Positions 51,901-62,729 of a stretch of 64,000 nucleotides of DNA are shown piece after piece (the first letter of the stretch is position 1; each line of letters starts with the position of its first letter). The stretch spans positions 9,570,501 to 9,634,500 of the forward strand of contig AP031356.1 of the NCBI GenBank assembly GCA_037833965.1, in the 5' to 3' direction. Under the pieces are notes generated by a model that saw nothing but the letters and a program-made list of their open reading frames with translations, was not told where the DNA came from and did no database searches. The DNA is from Marchantia polymorpha subsp. ruderalis (Eukaryota; Streptophyta; Marchantiopsida; Marchantiales; Marchantiaceae). The translations under genes and the position numbers were made by a program.

Positions 51901-52540
51901 ATTTCCATTTCGTGTCAGAAATTCTAAGTGCATGCCACAAGCAAATATTCGAATTTTCTCACGAATCCACTGAAGTATTTGGTATGGACCTTGGGAACCG
52001 GACCTTAATACAACTAAACAAAGGCCAAATTGAATTTGAGATCAAGGACAAAATGTGCACTAATCAACACAACCAAGCTCAGTCATGATGCGGTTTACTC
52101 TTCTGCGTTGACGATGCAGAAGGAGTTTTAATTACTACATGTGGTAGGATTTTTCGTCTGGAATATTTAGAAATCTTGAAGTTAAATATTGTCACTAGGG
52201 AAGCATAAAACATTCAAGAGCATTAACTATAGGTTTTCTCTAGTAGGTTTTTATGAGTAGGGTAGTGGGAGCTGGAATTTTTCCTCCATTTACTGGTTCA
52301 GCTCCTCGAGCTAGAAGGCCTTGTGTCATGTCAGATGTTAGAATGTAGGCCTTGTATTGTGCATGTCATTCAAAGCAGATAAATTTCATTGTGTAGTAGT
52401 TAGAGACTATCATGCAACAGTAAATTCTTCAAATCGATTGAATTCTAATGGCCAGCTGGAGTTTCTGTATGGAACGACTCTAGACATCCAAGAATTAAAA
52501 TTTGTAAGCCATTCACTGCAGTCCTATCTCGATTATTAAG
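48935..52540. other. Intergenic stretch, partly AT-rich
   Basis: No gene is recognised. The part from about 50.3 to 51.35 kb is AT-rich. Plus-strand frames at 51375-51611 and 51840-52088 are short, lack domains and could not be joined into a spliced gene. Confidence 0.4.
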
Positions 52541-52553
52541 GTGCATCTCCTCG

Positions 52554-52590
52554 GTCACACAGACTAGAAAATTCTTCTAGTCTGTGTGAC
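52554..52590. repeat. Perfect hairpin, 16-bp stem, 5-nt loop
   Basis: GTCACACAGACTAGAA and TTCTAGTCTGTGTGAC are exact reverse complements separated by five bases. Confidence 0.9.
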
Positions 52591-52884
52591 TAGAGCAATG
52601 AGAAGGACGGCCAACCATCCTACTTGCTACTAATCACTCAAAATCCTTTTATTTAGGCCCGCCAGAATGTACCATCCAGGAGCTCGAACGGCGGAGCCCC
52701 GAGTGTGGCCGAGCTTCCGCTTGCGTCGCTGTCTTGCGCCGCACAAGTGGTCTCGACCGGGGCCCCGCAGAGCCGATCGTTCCCGGGCTTGAAGGACGAA
52801 ATGTCAATTAGAGATTAGAAATGTCGAATGAGATTAGAGACGAGTGTCAATCCCTCTTTGGTTACACGCTTCCATGATGCCATG

Positions 52885-53016
52885 CACATTGTTCTACAAT
52901 CAATTCCTCGAGATCTTGTACTGATCTTTAAGTATCCTTGCATTTTTGCCCACATTGTTCTACAATCAATTCCTCGAGATCTTGTACTGATCTTTAAGTA
53001 CCCTTGCATTTTTGCC
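52885..53016. repeat. Tandem duplication, two 66-bp units
   Basis: The unit that starts CACATTGTTCTACAATC at 52885 is repeated immediately at 52951. The only difference I see is AGTATCC against AGTACCC. Near-identity implies a recent duplication. Confidence 0.92.
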
Positions 53017-53020
53017 CACA

Positions 53021-54960
53021 AACAAACTTGTTCATAACGAGAACTGTGTAAACTTCACAATTTCGCCTCGCTAATACAAGGGGCTGATAATTTGTTGAAT
53101 TCTGCCAGTACAAACTCAGACAAGCCTAACAGAAATACTTGCATCTTCCGGAGAGAGGAAACTTCATAGAACTTCTGTCTTGTTTCTGCCGACATCATTA
53201 TTTCATAATTACATGTGCTTGCTTCTGATACAAGATGTAAATGTACTGTCAGAGAGCATATTAAACTTATCCAACAGCAAGTCTAAAATTCGAGTTTGGT
53301 GCTTTAACCACGTAACTTGAATACCTTTCTTTCACATTAGCGTGGAAAAAAGTTCTTCATTGAATTTAATTCTGGATATCATGAACCACTCTACAATACA
53401 AAAGCTTGCTACTCGCCACTGGGTCTTGAGTAAGAGATGCAGAAAGTCTCTAGTTTGGTAGATACTGTGACGTGCCTATCGATTTCGGTGAAGAGCTGCG
53501 GAAATCTGTAGTTGATAAAAACTACGTTTGTAGCACAGGTCGCATTCAGGTCTTTTCCTTTTTTTATGAAGTTTTCAGTCAACTGGAATTTGTCTGTCAA
53601 TACAGCTCTTAAGCTTAATCCATTATATTCTGTACTGGTAAGTTCCATGCAAGTTAACAGTAAAAAGTGACGGGATTTCATGACTCTGATGAGAATGGCT
53701 GCGAGCATTGTTACTTGGCTCATTTAACTTGTCCGCAAACCTGTGCTGCAAACGTACTTTTATGGCGATTGACATGAAATTTCAATTCAGGAAAATAAGG
53801 ACATGACGCATATTGCCCTCCAGTTCCACAGGCACAAAATTAGAAAAATTTAAGCATGTCATGCGTCTAAACACCCTTGCAACCAAAAATGGTTACTGTC
53901 AAGTCGAATCGACAACAATGGAGTCCTGCAAGAGAAAACGTTAGACTGTTGTTAAAACTTGGATATGATGTGGCCGAATTCTAGGAATAAATTTGTGAAG
54001 ATGGCCAAAATTGAGCGGAATGAGCGAGCAGAAATTTTACCTTCTCCCTTTATGCATTCCCTGTATGCATTTGCTCAGCCTGTTCAGGAATGGTACACCA
54101 TGACGACGTAATTGAAGAACGAATACGTTAGAACTCGCTAGATTGAAGAGGCTTCTGAATCATTCTTGCCCACACAGTGTGAATGCCTTCCAATATTTGC
54201 TCACCATGTTTCCTTCCAAGCACTCGGAGGGATTGTAAAGTAATCCAGTCCCAACGACTGAGAGATTAATTTAATGTCAATGTTGATTTCTCAAAGTTCT
54301 TGTGATTCGTACACCATCCAAATTGCATTGAACCCCGATTTTGATGGTGATCCAATCACCGAACATTGAGAAATGAAGTGATCAAGATGTCGAATCCTCA
54401 TGTTTTGAGTCCAACTCCAAGTTACAGTACTTTAGATGTGAACTTATTCACACGACATTCGAAGAGGCTCGTTCAACTTGAAAGATTGACTAGCAGCGAA
54501 TCTATTGAATTGGGACCACTGACATGCCAGCTTCGAGCTTCTCCTATTGTAAGACAACAACCATCATGTAATAATATGTACCAGAGAGACATACCTACAA
54601 ACAATAGAAGATGAAACCAAACGAGTTCATGGAAAATGGAGTTTCTTGGCCAGATCATGTCTCCTTGCCCAACCTTTTATTCAATGGGCTAGTTTCGATT
54701 TATGACAATGACCTAAGACATCATTCCAAAGACGGAAGAAGATTGATATCAACTCTCACACGCCAATTGACCTATTGAAATCAATCGTGCGCTTTGGGCA
54801 TGAAAGTCGAAATCAAGGACAGATGGATAAATTTAAGGAGTGATCTCCAATTTAAGGAGTTTGACATACAATAAAAACATAGAAAAGAATGAGTTGTGAT
54901 TATTAAAACATAGAAATCATGTAGGGTGATAGCAGATATGTCTTGTATCAAAATGACTAT
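53021..54960. other. Gene-free stretch
   Basis: No gene is recognised. Open frames stay near 100 codons or less and show no domain. Confidence 0.4.
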
Positions 54961-54964
54961 TAGT

Positions 54965-55510
54965 TGAAATAGCTAAAGAGTCGAACTTCATTTGTTCGAA
55001 TACAGTCATGGAAAGAGCCCTCAAATCTACTACGGTTCACTTTTGAAGAGATGGAATTGTGATGAAACTAAAACTTCACTTGTTGGAACCTAATCATGGA
55101 AAGAGCCCTCAAATAAATCTACTACGGTTCAATTTTTTTGAGAGGTAAAGTTTTGGTGAAACTGGAACTTCATTTAATGAAAGAAACTCTTATATATACT
55201 CTCGTTTAAATATCCGAGGAAGTAGAGTTGTGATGAAACTAAAACTTCATTTGCTGGAACCCAGTCATGGAAAGAGCCCTCAATTCAATCTACTACGGTT
55301 CAATTTTTGAAGAGGTAGAGTTGTGATGAAACTCAAACTTCATTTAATGGAACTCAGGCATGAAAGAAACTCTTATATATACTCTCGTTTAAATATCCGA
55401 AGAAGTAGAGTTGTGATGAAACTAAAACTTCATTTGCTGGAACCCAGTCATGGAAAGAGACCTCAATTCTACTACGGTTCACTTTTGAAGAGGTAGAGTT
55501 GTGATGAAAC
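54965..55510. repeat. Compound tandem repeat array upstream of the secreted-protein gene
   Basis: Two kinds of unit alternate. One contains CATGGAAAGAG followed by CTACTACGGTTCA and a TTTGAAGAG segment; CATGGAAAGAG recurs at 55008, 55095, 55266 and 55449. The other contains GAAACTCTTATATATACTCT followed by CGTTTAAATATCCGA; its CTCGTTT lies at 55201 and 55384, giving a 183-bp higher-order period. A further short block GTGATGAAACT with AACTTCA recurs through the array. The array ends about 200 bp before the ATG at 55713. Confidence 0.88.
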
Positions 55511-55712
55511 TCAAAACGCAAATTTTTGAAGCATTCATATCATGTACAAATCGTCTATTAATATCAAACCAAACCATTCAAAGTTACTGGAACTCAGAGT
55601 TTACCTTCATGCTTTCTACTCCATCCATTGAGAAGTCATTCTCTGTCATTCTCAGGTCTTCTGTGTTCTTCATTTCCTCCTTCAACTAGTTACACACTGT
55701 TCATTACCAGAG

Positions 55713-56303
55713 ATGATTATGAGGATGCTATCATGTATCTTCGTTCTATTGGGAGCGATTTTGACTCACCTTCCTGCTCACGGTCTGAGACTTAGTACTC
55801 GTGAAAGAGATCCAGATGCTGAGCAACCCAAGTATAATGTTTCTGCAGTATCCCTGTTGCAAAATGAGACTCATGATGATGTTGGTGAGAAGCATCTACT
55901 TCCTGCCGAAGATGGAGACAATTTTCACAGCCTCGAGCAAAACAGTGTTCGGAGCGGATATGGTAAGCTGATTTCAGCCCATATAGTGAGCCATATGCAA
56001 GTAGATGATTGTAGTGTCTACTGTGAGGGTTTGAGGAATGGAATCGTTGTCAGACGGTTTCCAATTGTTTGGCTATCACCTCAAGAGGACAATCTTTGGC
56101 ATATTATAGAGTTTGATACGAAAACTTCCCCCGATGAACTCACCTGCTCCTTCGGGTGGACAGACAAAGTATTGCTTTACAAACTTTACCAGGAGACTCC
56201 TCACCACGACCAAGAAACGAACTCAAAATGGTTACTGGACGAAAGGGGTCTTTTTTATTATAAGGTTCCCATTGGTTATGTCATTGTGAAACCATGGGTC
56301 TAA
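55713..56303 (+). CDS. Secreted protein, possibly S1-type self-incompatibility homologue
   Basis: The frame encodes 196 residues, ending TAA. Residues 1-24 form a signal peptide (core CIFVLLGAILTHL, likely cleavage after AHG), followed by a polar linker (25-82) with N-glycosylation sites at N42 and N51. The region from about 85 to 185 resembles plant S-protein homologues: paired cysteines C100 and C104 in a strand, then 41 residues on C145 in LTCSFGW, which corresponds to the family's C-S-F-x-W block, then SKWLLDERGLFYY, resembling their W...G segment. The later cysteines usual in the family are missing, so the assignment is tentative. S-protein homologues are small secreted signalling proteins. 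ATG 55713 is followed by a second in-frame ATG two codons later. The 5' flank is pyrimidine-rich, with the tandem array beyond it. Confidence 0.65.
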   Translation: MIMRMLSCIFVLLGAILTHLPAHGLRLSTRERDPDAEQPKYNVSAVSLLQNETHDDVGEKHLLPAEDGDNFHSLEQNSVRSGYGKLISAHIVSHMQVDDCSVYCEGLRNGIVVRRFPIVWLSPQEDNLWHIIEFDTKTSPDELTCSFGWTDKVLLYKLYQETPHHDQETNSKWLLDERGLFYYKVPIGYVIVKPWV

Positions 56304-56379
56304 GTCTAGTGAAGGTTCTACTTTTCAAGTTAGTAGTCAGTAGTACAGCCTCATTAACAGATGCGTTCATAACTCACTT

Positions 56380-56450
56380 ACAGGCTTAGATTTCATCGGA
56401 TTTCGACAGCTTTGTCGAAATCCGGCTAAGCTGTGGCAAAAACGTAAGTG
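56380..56450. repeat. Imperfect foldback around a perfect 11-bp stem
   Basis: GGATTTCGACA and TGTCGAAATCC (56398-56423) form a perfect stem with a 4-nt loop. Further out, CTTAG pairs with CTAAG and ACTTAC with GTAAGT across unpaired spacers, giving a structure of about 70 nt. Confidence 0.65.
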
Positions 56451-57281
56451 TTGCAGAAATGGTCACAAACTTTCCAAGACTGTTTCTCAAAGGGGAAATT
56501 CGAATGGAGAATTTATTTGAGGTTTCAGATGGATATCTTACTTGCTGATTCTAATGCATGGTACGTTAGTGTCCAGGATAAGCTCTCTGGATTTCCTTTT
56601 AGTTAAATAACCAGGAAATATCTTGTAAGTATAATCGCCGTTGACAAGATCGAAGTCAATGTCTGCACGAGTTGAAGCTAACCAGTGAATCAACTACAGA
56701 CATTGGCCCTTTCTCACAGTTCCTATGGTCCATGGCGCAAGAGAAATACATCTCTGTTGAGCTCCTTTGTATGCCGAACTCATGGTCTTTGTTATACTTC
56801 TCCTCACCCTACTGCAATAAACGATTCATACAGACAGTTGGTACGGATGGTCGCGAAATGGTGTATATGTTAAGTTATGTCGGGCTGGAAAGATTCTCAA
56901 TCAAGAGGATGAAGAAATATGAAAAAAGTCTTATGATGATGGGAATCTCAATATTTCAACCTCCATTAAGTTTCATCCAGGCCACAATCAATTTCAGAAA
57001 ACACTTTTCTTGACTGCATATATCCTCCTGCCTTCATTCCATCCCGGGTCACTTACTTCATTCCACTCGCTCCGTCTCATGTCTTTGATTCTTCGACTTT
57101 TGATGTTCGAACGGGGCCCAGCAGAAATTAACAGGTCAAGACCGTCTTAGTCACAGAATCCGTTCGGCGCCCTCCCTCTCCCTCTCCCCCTCATCCCCAG
57201 CGGTATCCGCTAGACTCCTGTAAATACCTCTCCATCGCCCTATTCGATAGCATACTGTGCCCCTCAGTCTGTCTGTCGATT

Positions 57282-57308
57282 AGAGAGAGAGAGAGAGAGA
57301 GAGAGAGC
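57282..57308. repeat. (GA)n microsatellite
   Basis: About thirteen GA units. Confidence 0.92.
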
Positions 57309-58560
57309 TGTCTTAGCTCCTTCACCTCTCAGAACGTTTACTCCTATCTCGGGAGCTTAGCTTCTTCAGTTCGTTGCCTTTGCCTTCAGAGGTTTTCCTT
57401 TAATAAGACTACTTGATTTTTGATCAGGGTGTTATTCCCCTCTTAAGATCTTGACGCATGAAATGTGTATCAGAGTACAATTTTGATCAGTAATTCTCTC
57501 CTTTTGTAACTTGATTAGAATTGAGTTTTAGAGTCCCTCAATGAAATCAGTTTTGAAGATGCGGCCTGTTTGACAATGCCCGCAACTTTGTTTTGTCGTG
57601 TATCTCGATATTCGTATGCATTCTTACTCTTCATATGACATCACCACACTGAGGAACATGAGGGAGGTGGAACTGAAGCTACTGTTTGAAGATCAGTGTG
57701 CGGTACTATATAGAATAAGGTTTTGAGTAATTCATCCTGTAATAGACAAGAAGAGATGAAAACATGTGACTGTTGAGGTGTCATAGCTATGTCATCAAGA
57801 AACATCTGTTCCTTGATGTAACTTTGAGAAGTGTTTCCAATAAGTTACAAGCCCCTGTGCTGTTAGTTGCTCATCATCCAAGCTAATGATAATTTGCTGA
57901 GCTTAATAGATGATCCAAACTGAGAATGATTTCTTTTTCTAAATTCTTCTGAGCTGAGATGGAGATAAGTTCCGATGCATCACGTTTCGTGTGAAGCTGA
58001 CGGTAGTCTATCGCATACTCTCTAGCTTGAGATACCCCAACCAGCCTACAATAATCTTAGAAATCAACAACGCAGAAATTGAAAACTTCACCCTCCTATC
58101 AGGTTCGCTTCATTACTGTGTTCATTTTCTTAGCATTTGTTAATTAATATCGCGAAACATCAGTGCGTTTGACATGACGACGAGGGCTGTGAACGATCGT
58201 TGCAGCAGAGGGGGCAATTCGGAGTCAACTACCACCAACGCTTCAATAGTCTGCAAAGTGCCGTGCAATCCATCAAGTAACATCACGTGCTACTTGAAAA
58301 AGAGGAGACATTGTTCAGTATAGGAACGATAGTGATATTAGTGCCCGATGGAGATTTGTGTCTCCTCCTTCGGAAAAAAATTTCAGTTTAAAGTTGACAG
58401 CAATAGTGAACGACTGGGCTAGCGAACATCCTGTAATTCCGTCAATGATCGCATACCAATACAGTGTAAATGTTTCTCAAACTTGTGTCGGGACAGGGAC
58501 TGTCACAAAATTATGCAGATTGTCATGTGTTTGTATGTAATCAAGTGCAAAGTCCCCCCT

Positions 58561-58680
58561 CTAAAACTCCCTCCTCTAAAACTCACCCTGACAAGGTGAG
58601 TTTGGTTTTAGTATGAAACTCACCTTGTAAGGGTGAGTTTGGTTTTAGTATGAAAATCAGGATTTAAGAGTGAGTTTTAC
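58561..58680. repeat. Short tandem and inverted repeat cluster
   Basis: A 38-bp unit beginning GGTGAGTTTGGTTTTAGTAT occurs at 58594 and again at 58632. The unit also contains its own inverted motif ACTCACC, and the cluster is bounded by CTAAAACTCACC on the left and GAGTGAGTTTTA on the right in inverted orientation. It may be a very small foldback element. Confidence 0.75.
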
Positions 58681-59131
58681 CGCACCTTGTGGCGCGGCCA
58701 GTGCGCCACCAAATTATCACCGTCCATGTTTTGTTATTTGATACTTTCAGTTTGTTGGATCTCTTATTACCAAAAACAGTATTTCCCTACATTGGGCGCA
58801 AATTTTATATGTATCATTGTTAATTATACGATCCAATATTCTATGTCCAAAAAAATCCATGTCCAACTTATTAGCTTTTAAAAGTAACTAACATGCTCCG
58901 TTTTGCTCTAGTTTATAATAGGTTATCCGATGCATGAGTTATGAAATTCAAAATCATCCAAAATTCTGAGGAATATGTTGTTTCAATTCACTCCTCTAAA
59001 CTTGGTACACTAACTAGTTGAGCTTTGTCACGAGAGAGAGGCTGAATAACATATTGGATGTTGATGTTGAACAAAGTAGGATGGTAGTCCATTCTCTGAA
59101 CCCAAAGAACGGATCAAACGATTTTTGGAAT

Positions 59132-59196
59132 GCATCCCAACTTCCCTAGTCCAAACCGCTTTATCATGTCATTTTGGACTAGGGAAGTTGGGATGC
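59132..59196. repeat. Perfect hairpin, 24-bp stem, 17-nt loop
   Basis: Bases 59132-59155 and 59173-59196 are exact reverse complements. The arm starts GCATCCCAACTTCC. This is the longest perfect stem I found in the window. It is shorter than a usual plant miRNA precursor and lacks the usual mismatches. Confidence 0.92.
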
Positions 59197-59199
59197 CCT

Positions 59200-62100
59200 T
59201 ACAAGGCTATATTTTTCTGTCCTGCTCACCGTGTAAAATATGGAGTAGACCCCATACTCACTGAATAATTATGGAACACAACAAATGGCAACCTTACTAT
59301 ATATATAGGAGATGCCACAATCTTCAGATCGAGTCGGAATAAACTAGATTGTGACTATGTTAAGCTACAAAGATGACAAAGAGCTGAAAACTGGGAGCAG
59401 AAGTATAGAGAGAAGTATCAAATCTGCAAAGAAGACACTCACATTTACCAAATATATTGATATCAGATAATTGATTTCCTATGAACATGAATATGTGTCA
59501 TCAATTAATTCTCCTGAATTTAGATTTTAGAATTTGTGCTTCTGCTAGTTATTTTCAGTTCTTTGTGTTTTTACATCAGTCGATGGCGTTTTCATCGCGC
59601 ATTTTATGTTATTTTATCTCCTTCCATCCGTCTCATGTTCCCCTGACTTTACAGTTTTCTGCGAGCCCATGATGTTTTTCCTTTACCTTTCTTTCTTGAC
59701 GATATTTCGGTTCCGCCATTTTGGTTTTAATCGTTATCTTCTTGGCAAACCAAATAGGCAGTGTTGGAGGCACAACAAAATTTTTGAGTCATGCCCATGC
59801 CCCCTTTCAAGATCAAAATACATGTCCCCAGGCCTGCTCGTATTAGAATACATATGTATGTATATGTGTAGTGTACAATCCCGAACTAAACATAACAATG
59901 AAATCAAAACTTCCTTTGCACATTAAATGCAAACATGTGAGTTTCGAGATGTGGACCATCGTCTACAATTGTTGAATATATTTATAAATTTTCGTATATA
60001 TACGCACATGTCTAGTATAAAAAAATGAAAATGAGGCATACCCAGTGCCCTCGCCCGAGTGCCTACCTTCGAGGTTGTGCCTCCAACACTACCCAGAGTA
60101 CTAACATCTCTTTCTTTGTTTCTCCGTTTTTATTATCACTGTCCACGTGTGATGCCACATGGCTCACGAGGCATAGGCATGGGGTTGCATCCTTCCAGTG
60201 GGGTTCTCGTCTTCCTTCATTATCCATCGATCCTTGCAGTCAGCCGTCACGTCTCATCCCAAGTCATGTCTTCGGTCAAGCACATGGACATGCCATGTGA
60301 ACGTTGGTGTAGTGGCGGTGGCTACGGGCATAAAACGGCGCCCCCTTTTTGCCATTAGACCACCTCTCCCATTGATTCCTATGGCTTCGTTGGGGAGGCG
60401 AATTGCAGAATTGAGAGAGTCTATGCTATCACAGACATTCTGTCTCGACCAGCTTTTGATGTTTTGGCACAATTTCAGCCCCGGCCGCATTCTCCGAAAT
60501 CGACGTCAACCACCTCCACACATCCTCCTCAACTCCAACGTCTGGCACGTTTGTGAAGCCGAGCAGCATCCAACAAACGCTTGCCAGGAGCGGCCCAGTC
60601 TTTGACTCTCTCACAGCACCGAGAGGTTGCCCTGAGCAGGTGTGCCGAGTTCGAAAATGGTCTACAAATCGAACGCTCAACTGAATGAGAAAATCTTTTG
60701 GTATTGTTACTCAGGCTCACCACTCATGCACCTTCAAATGCCACTGAGCTCAGTATTTCCAGTCTGAATTAGGGAATAATGAGTTTCGTAGATTTTATCG
60801 TCACCAAACTCAAACGGGTCATCGATCCACCTCTAGATAGAAAACGGATAGGAGTAGATGAAAGCTGACAGGTTTGAATCGACAAATATGTAGTCTGCAA
60901 TAAGTACTCAGACACAATCTGATGTACATGAACATATTTACATGCTAAGATTTTGTTTAGATGAGCTGGTTGTTTAGATGAACCTAGATTCCATGGAAGT
61001 ATAGTTTCTTGCAGAGAAGCATGTATGTGTTTGGCCTCCATTCTGTTTGAGATACGATGTCTATACAAACCATTCCGTGAAGCTCAAATTTGGGCAGCTT
61101 TCTTGCCCTGTTGATATCCTCTTGCCATGTTGCTTTTCGAATGGTATCCTCTACTGCACAATTATGAGGATTTATAGCAACAAGGATAAGGGAGGTTCGG
61201 AGAAAAAAGGAGGGGCTCGCATGCTGCAAGAACTAGATTTGAAACCATAGCTTCTAGAAAATATAAATTTGAGATGAATTAGTGCTCATACTCATGGCTG
61301 GGCGAGTACAGTTCCATATTTGGCAGTCTCTTTGACCTTGAAACTGACTTGCTAAGAGTTCGCCTGTTCCATGAGGTGACTTATGTAGTTGGACATCAAA
61401 CAGCATGAAGGAGATTGGTGTGCCAGAATAACCTTGAAAATGCATGTGATCTTCGCGTCCAGAATAGCGGTCACTGTAAACTCTGCTTCTAAATCATCAG
61501 ACTTAACTGACGTTGGCACGAGTGAGATAAGTATGTCTGTATCTTGCTTGCCCACTTGATTTGAACATAGTTGACAAAGTCTTTGCTGTAGTCATTCTTT
61601 CAGGACCCTTCTCTTGTCACATGCGTGAACGAAGAGCACCGATTATATTGCACTTGCGCTAGCCCTAGTCAAATTGGACTCCTCATCCTTCTAAAAAATT
61701 CAAATCATGCTAGCATCTCATTGTTAAACAAAATATCAAACACGGTTGAAGCCTTCAAAGATAATATGAAAAAATTGAATATATTATACAGCTATAGAAG
61801 TGAAGCAGATCACAATTTACATTTCTGTATACTCATAACTTGTGGGAGTCAAAGACATACTCGTAAGTAGTTGGTTTTCACGCTTCAGTATGCAGCAAAG
61901 AATTAGCTTTGATGAACAATAAAGAACGGTCGGATGTCGTTTTCAAGGGGAAAAAATGTATATCGCATCACTTGGGTAAGGGTACTCAACAACGTGATGA
62001 GATGCTGGTGACTCTTCACTGAATTTTTATTGTTCCCATGAACTCAAGTGGTGAAGCTTCTGCTTTATTTGTTTAGATATCGGATTGAAAATATTTTTAA

Positions 62101-62700
62101 GCAATATTTTGTGTGGGACAAATCTTTCTTATTTCATCTCAGAATGTTGGTTTTGTAACTCCGGATTATGTGGATTTGCACTAAGACTACATACTGCATT
62201 CCTTTAACTTTCCACCAGGTCTGGAGTATTGTGACCAAGTGGCGTGCTGTTATAACACACTACGATGCAGAACTTAAGGAAACTCTCAAAACATTCCGTA
62301 CACAATGTCGAGGACTTTTGATCGAAGGTTTTTCTCGTGAGGGTAGTGTCCGATGAAGGTTTGATCTACGAATGTCTTGTGGTAGTAGTGTTTATGAAAT
62401 ATAATCAATTGTGTCTCGCGAATGTATCAATTCGTGCAAATTTGCTCACACCCAAGTAGACAAAAAAGATATAATGCAGGGTTCCCCTTCTGCGAGAAGA
62501 GAGAGGAAAAATATCTGGCACATGGAGCTTCTACTGCGAAAGAAACTATCACTTCGGCTGCTGGCACTCCCTACATTCCAGTATATCTTGAGGTCATACT
62601 CCTGGTGAAACATTCATTTGGATTATCCCTCACCCTCACCTGGAGTTACAGTTTGAGATAGCGTGTGACCATCATCAAATTGGAGGGGAACCGCAAATTA
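59200..62700. other. Gene-free stretch
   Basis: No gene is recognised. Open frames at 60025-60605 (up to 135 codons, both strands) and 62168-62356 lack domains I know. Composition is mixed. Confidence 0.4.
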
Positions 62701-62729
62701 AGGGGACTTTGTCAACCTTCATATGCCTA

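Larger units (their letters stand above)
56304..58540. other. Gene-free stretch downstream of the secreted-protein gene
   Basis: An open frame at 56672-57013 (113 codons) has no domain I recognise and competes with another frame at 56685-56873. A GA microsatellite lies at 57282-57308 and a foldback at 56380-56450. Confidence 0.4.

Noticed and set aside
56672-57013. 113-codon frame downstream of the secreted-protein gene
   Set aside because: It has no domain and is not joined to the upstream gene, which has its own stop. A competing frame overlaps it.
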